A stretch of DNA of 64,000 nucleotides from Variovorax brevis. Its GTDB lineage: Bacteria > Pseudomonadota > Gammaproteobacteria > Burkholderiales > Burkholderiaceae_C. The stretch is taken from contig NZ_JASZYG010000001.1 of assembly GCF_030317105.1 (NCBI RefSeq), forward strand, positions 248,001 to 312,000. The letters run 5' to 3'. A model generated the notes under the pieces. The model searched no databases. It saw only the letters and a program-made list of their open reading frames with translations, and had not been told where the DNA came from. Position numbers and translations under genes: made by a program. Positions 23,827 through 31,843 of this stretch are shown in pieces (the first letter of the stretch is position 1; each line of letters opens with the position of its first letter).

Positions 23827-26364
23827 TCAATACAGGCTGCCGTCCGCGGGCTTCATCTTCAGCACGAACCAGTCGTTGCGATCGGTCGTGCGTCCCGGCG
23901 TGCCGAAGGTGCCGATGGTGGTGCCGCACACGAACACATCGCCATGCAGGTCCAGCGTGATGCCCAGCCCGCGATCGTTTCTGGTCGAGGTCGCCGGCAG
24001 GGTGGGGCCGTATTGCTTCACCCACTGGCGCGTTCCAGCCGCGTCGTAGCGCGCCGCGAACATGTCTTCTCCGCCTTTGGATGTTTCGCCTGGCAGCGTG
24101 CCGCCCGTGAAGCCGGTGATGAACACGGCCGAGCCGTCGGCGTTGGTCGCGACGCCAAAGGCTTCGTCGTCAAAGAAGTCCGCGCCCACGGTTTCCGACG
24201 ACAGGTTGTGAACCCATTGGCGCACGCCGGTTCCGTTGAACGCCGCAACAAAGGCATCGCCCTGCGCAAGGTTGGGGGACACCGCCGGCGTGCCCGACAC
24301 GTCGAAGTCGGCGTTGGTGTGCCCGGACAGATAGACCTTGCTGCCGTCGGCCGACACCGCGATGGCGTCGCCCCGCACGGGCAAGCCGAGGTTGGTGGCG
24401 AGCGTTTCGCCGCCCAGTTGGGTTTGCCACTGCAGCACGCTGTTGGTGTCGAACTTGGCGGCATAGGCGCCGTTGCGGCCGCTCGGGCTGGACTGCGTCC
24501 ATCCAGCCAGGTAAGCGTTGCCAGCAGCATCCACCGCCACGCCGTGCGCCTCATGGAACGTCAGGGGCTCCGCTGCCTGCGCGGTGGTCTTGAACTGCCC
24601 CTGCAGCACCCACGAGCGGACGCCCGCGGTGTTGTACTTGGCAATGAAGTAGTCGGTGAAGCCCACCGGCGCCGCTTGCCCCGGCAACGCGCCTGCGGTG
24701 GAGCCGACGACAAAGGCGTTGCCCGCCGCATCCACGGCGACGCCGTTGCCGACATCGTTTTCGCTGGATCCCAACAGGTGTACCCAGAGCCGGTCGCCGT
24801 TGGGCGCGAACTTGGCGACGAAGACGTCGGTTCCGGCGACCGGCGTTTCGCCGGCGACGACTGTCAGCGTCTGGCCGGTGACGTAGATGTTGCCGCCGCC
24901 ATCCACGGCCACGCCGTTCACCGCTTCGAACACGCTGGTGTTGCCGGCCACGTCGAGCACCTGCCGTTGCCACAGCAGCGAGCCGCTGGCGCTGTACTTG
25001 GCGACAAAAGGCTTGGTGGCGCCCGCATCGGCAACATCGGTGAACACGCCCGTCGTGTAGCCGCCGATGACCACGTTGCCCTGTGGATCCGTTGCCACCG
25101 CGTTGGCAGAACTGATGGGCGAAGTCACCGGGTCACTCGGGAAGGGCGCGCCGGCTTGGCGAATGCCGGTCCACGCAGGCAGCACATTGAGCGTTGCCGT
25201 CGGCGACGTGACGCTGCTCACAGCGTTGCTGACGGTCACGCTGAAGGCGGCGCCGTTGTCGGCCACGCTGGTCGTCGCCAGGACGTAGGTCGCCGAATTC
25301 GCGCCCACGATCGGCGTGCCATTGCGCAGCCATTGATAGCTCGGCGCCGTGCCGCTCGCGGTGACGGTGAAGTTGGCCGCCTGTCCGGCCGTGACGGTCA
25401 CGCTCGCGGGCGGCGTGACGATGGCGGGCGGCACGGGTGCCGCCGTGACGGTGAGGATGGCCGCCCGGCTGGCCGCGCCGCCGGCTGCGTTGGTGATCTG
25501 CACGCTGAAGGTCGACCCGCTGTCCGCGGCCACCGTCGCGGCTGTGGTGTAACTGGCCAGGTTGGCGCCGGCAATCGGCGTGCCGTTCTTGCGCCACTCG
25601 TAGGCAAGCGGAGCGGTGCCCGCCGCGAGCACCGTGAAGGTGGCGGTTTGCCCCTCGTTGACGGTGGCGTCGCCGGGCTCGGTCGTCACCGTCGGCGCAA
25701 CGGGCGTGGACGTGACGGAGAGCAGGGCGTCGCCGCTGGTTGCACTGCCCGCGGTGTTGGTGACGACCACGGAATAGAGGCCGCCGCTGTCCGCTATCGC
25801 GGTGGCCGGGATGGAATAGCTCACGCTGGTGGCGCCCGCGATGGCCGCGCCGTTCTTGCGCCACTGGTAGGCCAGGGGCGCGGTGCCGCTCGCCACCACG
25901 CTGAAGGCGGCCGATTGGCCCGCGACCACGCTGATGGCCGCCGGCTGCGTCGTGATGACGGGCGCCACAGCCACGGGTCCGACGGTGAGCGTGGCCGCAT
26001 TGCTCGTCACCGAACCGAGCGCATTGCTCACCACGACGACGAACAACGCGCCGTTGTCGGCCGTGGTCGTGGCGGGGGTCGTGTAGCTGAAGTCGGTGGC
26101 CCCGGCGATGTCCGCGCCGTTCTTGCGCCATTGATAGGCGAGGGGCCCTGAGCCCGCCGCGGTGACCTCGAACTTGGCCCTCTGGCCGACGGTCACCGTC
26201 ACGCTGGTGGGTTGATCCGTGATCGACGGCGAAGTGCCGCGTGGATGGGGATGATGGCTGCCGCCGCAAGCCGCCAGAAGCAGCGGCATCAGAAGAAGGG
26301 CGACCCAGCCCAACCAGCGCAGCCGGCCCATTGACAGGGCCCCAGGAAGCATCGACTTCGCCAT
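23827..26364 (-). CDS. Ig-repeat and beta-propeller (SBBP) lipoprotein
   Basis: An 845-residue predicted lipoprotein; the lipobox LLAAC places the acylated cysteine at residue 33. Four Ig-like domains follow (~45-395), each marked by a YQWRKNG-type core (YQWRKNGADIAGAT, YQWRKNGAAIAGAT, YEWRKNGTPIAGAN, YQWLRNGTPIVGAN). Residues ~400-845 are SBBP/beta-propeller repeats with a recurring 'GVAVDAAGNAYLAG' pattern (VAVDGGGNIYVTG, VAVDAAGNAFVVG, VAVDAAGNAYLAG, VATNADGSAVFITG, ITLDLHGDVFVCG). Proteins of this plan are cell-surface and probably adhesive or ligand-binding. The DNA repeats could recombine. Confidence 0.85.
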   Translation of the reverse strand: MAKSMLPGALSMGRLRWLGWVALLLMPLLLAACGGSHHPHPRGTSPSITDQPTSVTVTVGQRAKFEVTAAGSGPLAYQWRKNGADIAGATDFSYTTPATTTADNGALFVVVVSNALGSVTSNAATLTVGPVAVAPVITTQPAAISVVAGQSAAFSVVASGTAPLAYQWRKNGAAIAGATSVSYSIPATAIADSGGLYSVVVTNTAGSATSGDALLSVTSTPVAPTVTTEPGDATVNEGQTATFTVLAAGTAPLAYEWRKNGTPIAGANLASYTTAATVAADSGSTFSVQITNAAGGAASRAAILTVTAAPVPPAIVTPPASVTVTAGQAANFTVTASGTAPSYQWLRNGTPIVGANSATYVLATTSVADNGAAFSVTVSNAVSSVTSPTATLNVLPAWTGIRQAGAPFPSDPVTSPISSANAVATDPQGNVVIGGYTTGVFTDVADAGATKPFVAKYSASGSLLWQRQVLDVAGNTSVFEAVNGVAVDGGGNIYVTGQTLTVVAGETPVAGTDVFVAKFAPNGDRLWVHLLGSSENDVGNGVAVDAAGNAFVVGSTAGALPGQAAPVGFTDYFIAKYNTAGVRSWVLQGQFKTTAQAAEPLTFHEAHGVAVDAAGNAYLAGWTQSSPSGRNGAYAAKFDTNSVLQWQTQLGGETLATNLGLPVRGDAIAVSADGSKVYLSGHTNADFDVSGTPAVSPNLAQGDAFVAAFNGTGVRQWVHNLSSETVGADFFDDEAFGVATNADGSAVFITGFTGGTLPGETSKGGEDMFAARYDAAGTRQWVKQYGPTLPATSTRNDRGLGITLDLHGDVFVCGTTIGTFGTPGRTTDRNDWFVLKMKPADGSLY

Positions 26365-26506
26365 GCGTGTTCTCCCATCACAGCCCCGCCCGTTGTGGGC
26401 GAGTGCTTACGCCGAAATGTTAGCGAAGGTTATCTCGAATTAACGCTTTTCGTCTCGCTGAATGAGATGTTTTGGGGGTCGGGCTAACCGGCAAGGCGTT
26501 GCGCAA

Positions 26507-26531
26507 GTGCAACTGAATCATTTTGTTGCAC
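26507..26531. promoter_or_regulatory. Inverted repeat, operator candidate
   Basis: A perfect 7-bp inverted repeat GTGCAAC-N11-GTTGCAC in the ~500-bp non-coding, AT-richer region between the divergent lipoprotein genes. The dimension (25 bp) fits a dimeric regulator. No regulator is encoded nearby. Confidence 0.35.
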
Positions 26532-26708
26532 AAAAGTCGTTAAAAAATCACGAATACAAAGGACTTGCATCGGTTGCTACTGACCGCTGATTCAGCAAGT
26601 CGATGTGTCGCAAATAGCGTCAACGCACGGGTAAACGCGAACTTTCCTACGCCATCAAGCAACTATTTCGTACTACTCGCAGCGAACGGCTCGGCCAAGC
26701 AAAGTTTT

Positions 26709-26736
26709 TTGAAGTCCGTTTTTGCCCCGTTAGAAT
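26709..26736 (+). promoter_or_regulatory. Sigma-70 promoter candidate for the glycine-rich lipoprotein
   Basis: TTGAAG, a 16-bp spacer and TAGAAT (5 of 6 matches to the -10 consensus) in an AT-rich stretch. It would give a leader of about 125 nt before the ATG at 26868. I see no gene between 26365 and 26867. Confidence 0.5.
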
Positions 26737-26867
26737 ACATTTTGAAAGGAATGTGAAAGTGTGGAAAGCAGGCTGTCGTCCCGCGGTGCTTGGCTTCTCT
26801 CAGGTCTTCTGGGCCCCGCAACACCTTCTTTTCGAGCAACTTTGCAGCCTTTATTTCTGAAATTTCA

Positions 26868-27653
26868 ATGAAAAAACTCGTGAACGTGAACGGGATCAAG
26901 TTCCTGGCATGCGCTGTGGCGCTGGCATCGATGGCCGCCTGTGGCGGTGGCGGCGGTGGTAACGGTGGTGGCAGTGGCGACAACGGCGGCAACGGCGCCG
27001 GCGCCAACGTGACGGTTTCCGGCACGGCTGCAAAGGGTGCTGCGCTGGTGGGCGCGAGCGTCTCCATGGAATGCGCGAACCACGCCAAGCTCACGGGCAC
27101 GACCGACGGCAATGGCCGCTACAACGCCACGGGCAACGTCGTTTACCCCTGCGTGGGCACGGCAACGCTCGGCGCGGCCAAGTACCGCGGCGTGCTCTTC
27201 AAGGGCACGTCGGCCAACTTCACGCCGCTGACCGACGCGCTCGTCGAAGTCATGCTGGCCGCCGCGGGCACCGGCACGGGTTCGATGACCATCGACCAGT
27301 TCCTGGCCAAGGCTGGCGCTGATGCGACCTTTGCTGCCAACGTGTCGTCGGAAGCCACGATCGAGTCGTACCGCGACGCCGTCGTCGAAGTCATCAAGGC
27401 CCAGCTGATTGCTGGCGGCATGACCGAAGACCAGGCCAACGCAGTCCTCGCGGCCGCAGATTCGCTCAACTTCGAATCCGCCACCTTCGCCATTGGCTCC
27501 GACCTCGACAAGGTGCTCGACAAGACCGCCGACGTGATGCAGAACGCCGACGGCTCCGTCAAGGCTGGCGTCCTGGCCGACGCCAAGACCGAAGGCAACA
27601 CCCTGCCGGTGCCCGGCAGCGGCGCCACGGGCGCGACCGGCGCAGGCGGCTAA
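26868..27653 (+). CDS. Glycine-rich-linker lipoprotein
   Basis: A 261-residue lipoprotein: signal MKKLVNVNGIKFLACAVALASMAAC with the lipid cysteine at residue 25, then a Gly/Asn linker (GGGGGGNGGGSGDNGG). The mature domain begins with a carboxypeptidase-regulatory-like beta fold (VTVSGTAAKGAALVGASVSMEC ... TTDGNGRYNATG) and continues with helical sequence. No precise family. Its ribosome site is weak. A strong terminator follows, so it is a single-gene unit just before the polysaccharide locus. A link to that locus is not shown. Confidence 0.8.
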   Translation: MKKLVNVNGIKFLACAVALASMAACGGGGGGNGGGSGDNGGNGAGANVTVSGTAAKGAALVGASVSMECANHAKLTGTTDGNGRYNATGNVVYPCVGTATLGAAKYRGVLFKGTSANFTPLTDALVEVMLAAAGTGTGSMTIDQFLAKAGADATFAANVSSEATIESYRDAVVEVIKAQLIAGGMTEDQANAVLAAADSLNFESATFAIGSDLDKVLDKTADVMQNADGSVKAGVLADAKTEGNTLPVPGSGATGATGAGG

Positions 27654-27682
27654 GAGCCCTCCGCTCCTCGCGAGCCCCCAAC

Positions 27683-27718
27683 GCCAAAGGGCAGTCGATG
27701 ACTGCCCTTTGGCTTTAT
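27683..27718 (+). terminator. Rho-independent terminator
   Basis: A perfect 14-bp stem (GCCAAAGGGCAGTC / GACTGCCCTTTGGC) with a 3-nt loop, followed by TTTATT. It separates the lipoprotein gene from the polysaccharide locus. Confidence 0.88.
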
Positions 27719-27755
27719 TCGGGGCGCTCTTTTGTAACTAACTGGTTTCGATTTG

Positions 27756-30056
27756 ATGGGACGCGTTCTCGATGTAGGCGCAGGCATGGCCCTGCTGGCC
27801 TTGGCCGCACCGCCTGCGCTTGCGCAGCAGCAGCCAACCGCCGTGCTCAGTGCATCCGGCTTCACCGGCTTGTCGGTGACGCCGACTGCGCAGCTCTTGC
27901 GCTGGGGCACGATGGGGCTCGCCTATGGCAACGACGTCGTGGGTGCGCCCGTCAGCCGCTTTTACGACACGGGCGGCAGCAACTTCGTGGCCGGCTTCGG
28001 CCTGCTGCCGAACCTGGAAGTAACCGGCCGCTTGGCCGCGAACACGATGAGCGTCAACTGCTACATCGAGCCTTGCGGCGTTCGGGACCTGTCCTTCAAT
28101 TTCAAGGCCGGCATCGCGCTGGACGACCCGCGTCGCTGGAACGTGGCCGTGGGCGCGACGGACCTCGGTGGCGCGGCCACTTTCTTTCGCACGGCCTATG
28201 GCGTGGTGACGTACACCGCCGGCAGCCAGCGTGAACTCGACCTGAGCGCGGGTTATGCGCAGCGCAGCGAAAGCAATCCGCGTCGCGCTTCGACGCCGCT
28301 GGACGGTCCGTTTGCGAGTGCCGCCTATCGGCCTTGGTCGTGGTTGCAGGGCCAGGTGGAATACGTCGACAAGCACGCTTGGGCCGGTGCCCGTGTGTTT
28401 GCGCCGGCTGGCTGGTTGCCTGATGGCTGGGCTGCGCATCTTGGCGCCAACTTCCGGGTGTATGGCGATGAACGCACGGCGCGTAGCTGGTACGACATCG
28501 GTTTGACGGTGCCGCTTTACAAGGTGTCGACGGAGCGGACTGCGTCTGCTGCATCTGCCGCTGCTTCGACGCGGAGCGCGCCGGGCGCCATGGTTTCTGC
28601 GCCCGCGCCAGCACCCGTTGCACCCGCGCGTGAGTTCTCTTCGGCGGGCTTGCCTGTTTCGGCGCCGCTGATCGTGCCGGTGGCGCAGGCGGTTGCGCCC
28701 GCCGCTTCGACGGGTGCTTCCGCATCTGACAACCAACCCGCCACGCAAGCTGCGCGCGTGGGCGACGCCCAGTTGCGCAAGTTGGCGGATGCGCTGGTCG
28801 CCAAGGGCTTCGAAGATGTGTCGGTGGGTCGCCTGTCGGATGGCGCTGTCGCCGTCCAGATCAACAATGCGACCTACAACGTGAACACGGCCGACGGCCT
28901 GGGCGTGGCGCTGGGTGTGGTGGCGCGTCAACTGGCGGATGCGCGCGTGGGCTACCGCTTGGTGCTGACGCAGCGTCAACTCGCCATCGTCGGCGCGCGT
29001 GGCCAGACCGACTGCCTCGCGCAGTGGATCGCCTACGAAAAGCCAGCCTGCACGGCAGCGAGCTTCTTCACGCCCGGCACCTCGGAAATCGGTGCTTCGC
29101 TCGACGGCGCCGATTGGATCGTCAAGGGCACGGCTCCCAGCTGGGCCACGGCGCGCCTCATCGTTCAGCCGGTGCTGCGCACGTCGCTGGGCACCGAATA
29201 CGGCGTGTTCGACTACTCGGTGGGCGTGCGCGCGACCGTGCAGCAGCCCTTGTGGAAGGGCGCCTACGCCGAAGTCAGCCACGTTTCGCCCATTGCCGAA
29301 TCGGACGACTTTCGCGACGGCAAGGTGTTCAGCGCGAGTCGCATCGTCGACGCGACCGACCGCATCCTCATGCACCAGGTGGCGCGCCTGCCCGTCGAGG
29401 CCTTGTTCGGCCAAGGCAATCAGGACGCTGCCACGCGCTGGGGCGCCAACGCATTCACGGCGCACGTCGCGGCCGGCCGCTTCGACAGCAACTACCGCGG
29501 TGGCTATGGCGAACTGCGCTGGGAGCCGGGCGAGGGCGCCCATCGCTTCGGCGTGGAAGGCGGCCGCTTCGAACGCACCACCGAATACGACCGCTTTCTG
29601 CCGATCGAGTCACGCGCGCTGCTGGGCAGCTACCGCTTTGCCTACATGCCGACGCACACCTACTTCGAGGCGAGCGCCGGGCAGTTCATGTACAACGACC
29701 GCGGCGTGAAGGTCGGCATCAAGCAATGGTTCCACGACGTGGCCGTGAGCCTTTACGTGCGGCGCACCAAGTTCGAGTGGGAGCCCGATGCGCGCAACTT
29801 TGCCGGCATCGAAATCTCGTTTCCGCTCACGCCACGCAAGGACATGAGCCCGACCCATCACATCCAGGTGACGGGCTCGCCGCGCTGGTCGTACGGCGTG
29901 GAGACCGCGGTGGGCGGCGGCGCCAACTACGTGACGACCGGCCAAGGCGTAACACCAAATGCCTCAGTTCTTGACAAAACTTTCAATTCGGATCGTGCGA
30001 ATGTTCGCTATTTCGAAGAGAACGTTCCGAGAATTCGTACGGCAGCGTCTCGATAA
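27756..30056 (+). CDS. yjbH: YjbH-like outer-membrane exopolysaccharide protein
   Basis: A 766-residue protein with signal peptide (MGRVLDVGAGMALLALAAPPALAQQQ). Residues ~30-250 are a beta-barrel-like domain with the YjbH start (SGFTGLSVTPTAQLLRWGTMGLAYGND). An Ala/Pro/Ser linker spans ~255-325. Next comes a periplasmic alpha/beta part (RKLADALVAKGFEDVSVGRL...), and ~410-766 are long alternating strands ending in another barrel (FAGIEISFPLTPRKDM). YjbH/GfcD proteins act with group 4 capsule and exopolysaccharide export systems. It directly precedes wza. Confidence 0.82.
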   Translation: MGRVLDVGAGMALLALAAPPALAQQQPTAVLSASGFTGLSVTPTAQLLRWGTMGLAYGNDVVGAPVSRFYDTGGSNFVAGFGLLPNLEVTGRLAANTMSVNCYIEPCGVRDLSFNFKAGIALDDPRRWNVAVGATDLGGAATFFRTAYGVVTYTAGSQRELDLSAGYAQRSESNPRRASTPLDGPFASAAYRPWSWLQGQVEYVDKHAWAGARVFAPAGWLPDGWAAHLGANFRVYGDERTARSWYDIGLTVPLYKVSTERTASAASAAASTRSAPGAMVSAPAPAPVAPAREFSSAGLPVSAPLIVPVAQAVAPAASTGASASDNQPATQAARVGDAQLRKLADALVAKGFEDVSVGRLSDGAVAVQINNATYNVNTADGLGVALGVVARQLADARVGYRLVLTQRQLAIVGARGQTDCLAQWIAYEKPACTAASFFTPGTSEIGASLDGADWIVKGTAPSWATARLIVQPVLRTSLGTEYGVFDYSVGVRATVQQPLWKGAYAEVSHVSPIAESDDFRDGKVFSASRIVDATDRILMHQVARLPVEALFGQGNQDAATRWGANAFTAHVAAGRFDSNYRGGYGELRWEPGEGAHRFGVEGGRFERTTEYDRFLPIESRALLGSYRFAYMPTHTYFEASAGQFMYNDRGVKVGIKQWFHDVAVSLYVRRTKFEWEPDARNFAGIEISFPLTPRKDMSPTHHIQVTGSPRWSYGVETAVGGGANYVTTGQGVTPNASVLDKTFNSDRANVRYFEENVPRIRTAASR

Positions 30057-30182
30057 ACGTAAAAACTATGTAAAATCATGGAAACGTTCCGTGACACTCA
30101 TATCGATATGCGAATCGCTTCCAGCGATTTGCAACGTCTTCGGGCATCGCGGCCTCGGCCGCTTCGTTTTCCCAACCCCTAC

Positions 30183-31355
30183 ATGTTGATTACTCCTTTG
30201 CTGCGAGTTGCTTCGCTGTGTTCGTCTGCGCGCCGCGCTTCGCTGATCGGCGCGGTTTCGGTGTTGGCGGGTTGCGCCATGTCGCCCGGCATCAGCTTTG
30301 ACGACGCCATTCAAAAAGAAACGCGCGCTTCGTCGGCCACCGCGATGGATGCCGACACTGACGCGGCACCTGCCGGCGCACTGCAGAGCATCACGCCTGA
30401 CTTGATCCGCAAGCAGCGTTCGGCGCAGGCCAACGATGTGGGCGAAGACGTCAAGCGCCTGTTCGGCTCGGCCGCGGCCTACCGCATTGGCGCCGGCGAC
30501 ATCCTGAACATCGTCGTGTGGGACCACCCCGACCTGGCGCTGCAGCCTGCGGGCTCGATCACCACCGACGCCACCAGCGGCTCGCCGGTGAGCAACGGCT
30601 ACAACGTGAGCCAGGACGGGCAGATCCAGTTTCCGTACGTGGGCAACTTCAAGGTTGGCGGCCTGACGGAATACGAAGTGCGCGACCAACTGGTCAAGCG
30701 GCTGTCGAAGTACTTCAACGACCCGAAGGTGACGGTGCGGATCCAGTCGTTCCGCAATGGCCGCGTGTATGTGGACGGTTCGGTGCGCACGCCCGGCCTG
30801 CAAGCGGTGAACGACATCCCGATGACCCTGCCCGAGGCGATCAGCCGTGCGGGTGGCTTTGCGGCGGACGCTGACCGTTCGACCGTGACCGTTTCGCGCG
30901 ACGGCACCACCACGCTGGTGAACATGCCCCAGCTGATTTCGCTGGGCATCAACCCCAACAAGATCATGCTGGGCGCGGGCGACATGGTGCGCGTGTTCAG
31001 CCAGGACGATGCCAAGGTGTATGTGATGGGCGAGGTGACGCGCCCGACCGCGCAGCCGCTGCGTAATGGACGCCTGTCGCTCAACCAGGCGCTGGGTGAG
31101 TCGGGTGGCGTGAGCACCACCAGCGGCAACCCGCGCCAGATCTATGTCGTGCGTGCAAAGGCCGGCGGCGATGCCGAGGTCTACCACCTCGATGGAAGCA
31201 ACCCCGTGTCGTACGCGTTGGCTGAAGGCTTCGAGCTCAAGGCGCGCGACGTTGTGTATGTGGACCCCGTCCCGCTGGTGCGCTGGAGCCGCGTGATCAA
31301 TCTGATCCTGCCGAGCGCGCAAGTGGTGGGTGTCGGCAACGCGGTGGTTCGCTGA
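30183..31355 (+). CDS. wza: Polysaccharide export outer-membrane lipoprotein
   Basis: A 390-residue protein from ATG 30183; lipobox VLAGC puts the acylated cysteine at residue 31. It has the Poly_export domain (YRIGAGDILNIVVWDHPDL, ~100-118; GYNVSQDGQIQFPYVGNFKV) and SLBB-type repeats (VYVDGSVRTPGLQAVNDIPMTL; VYVMGEVTRPTAQPLRNGRLSL). The C-terminal amphipathic helix with WSRVINLILPSAQVV matches the outer-membrane pore helix of Wza. It shares one base with wzb (TGATG). A truncated paralogue is at 49157. Confidence 0.93.
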   Translation: MLITPLLRVASLCSSARRASLIGAVSVLAGCAMSPGISFDDAIQKETRASSATAMDADTDAAPAGALQSITPDLIRKQRSAQANDVGEDVKRLFGSAAAYRIGAGDILNIVVWDHPDLALQPAGSITTDATSGSPVSNGYNVSQDGQIQFPYVGNFKVGGLTEYEVRDQLVKRLSKYFNDPKVTVRIQSFRNGRVYVDGSVRTPGLQAVNDIPMTLPEAISRAGGFAADADRSTVTVSRDGTTTLVNMPQLISLGINPNKIMLGAGDMVRVFSQDDAKVYVMGEVTRPTAQPLRNGRLSLNQALGESGGVSTTSGNPRQIYVVRAKAGGDAEVYHLDGSNPVSYALAEGFELKARDVVYVDPVPLVRWSRVINLILPSAQVVGVGNAVVR

Positions 31356-31789
31356 TGAAGAACATCCTTGTGGTTTGCGTTGGCAACATCTGCCGCAGCC
31401 CGATCGGCGAGGCGCTGCTTGCTCGAGAGTTTCCTGAGAAGAAGGTCTGGTCGGCAGGCTTGGGTGCCCTTGTGGGCGACCCGGCGGACCCGATGTCGAT
31501 CGCGGTGGCTGCTGCGAATGGAGTGGATCTGACGGCGCATCGCGCGCAGCAGATCACGAGCTTCATGTGCCAGACGGCGGACCTGATTCTGGTGATGGAG
31601 CAAGGCCACAAGGCTGAACTTGAAAAGCGTTATCCGCTGGTGCGTGGGAAGGTTTTCAGGTTGGGAGAGATCGACAAGTTCGATATTGCCGACCCGTACC
31701 AAGCACCGAAGGCTGCCTTTGAGGCGGCTTATGCAGACATTGCCCGCGGCGTTGCCGCCTGGGCTCCGCGCATTCGCCAGTTGGGCTGA
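31355..31789 (+). CDS. wzb: Low-molecular-weight protein tyrosine phosphatase
   Basis: A 144-residue LMW-PTP with P-loop VCVGNICRSP (CX5R, residues ~8-14) and the DPY general-acid region (ADPYQAPKAAF, ~111-121). In Wzy-dependent systems it dephosphorylates the Wzc kinase and controls polymer export. It overlaps wza and precedes wzc by 54 bp. Confidence 0.93.
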   Translation: MKNILVVCVGNICRSPIGEALLAREFPEKKVWSAGLGALVGDPADPMSIAVAAANGVDLTAHRAQQITSFMCQTADLILVMEQGHKAELEKRYPLVRGKVFRLGEIDKFDIADPYQAPKAAFEAAYADIARGVAAWAPRIRQLG

Positions 31790-31843
31790 ATGCGCTTCGT
31801 CTTTTGACAACAAGAACAAACGTCTTACTGAGTTTTCCTGCTA

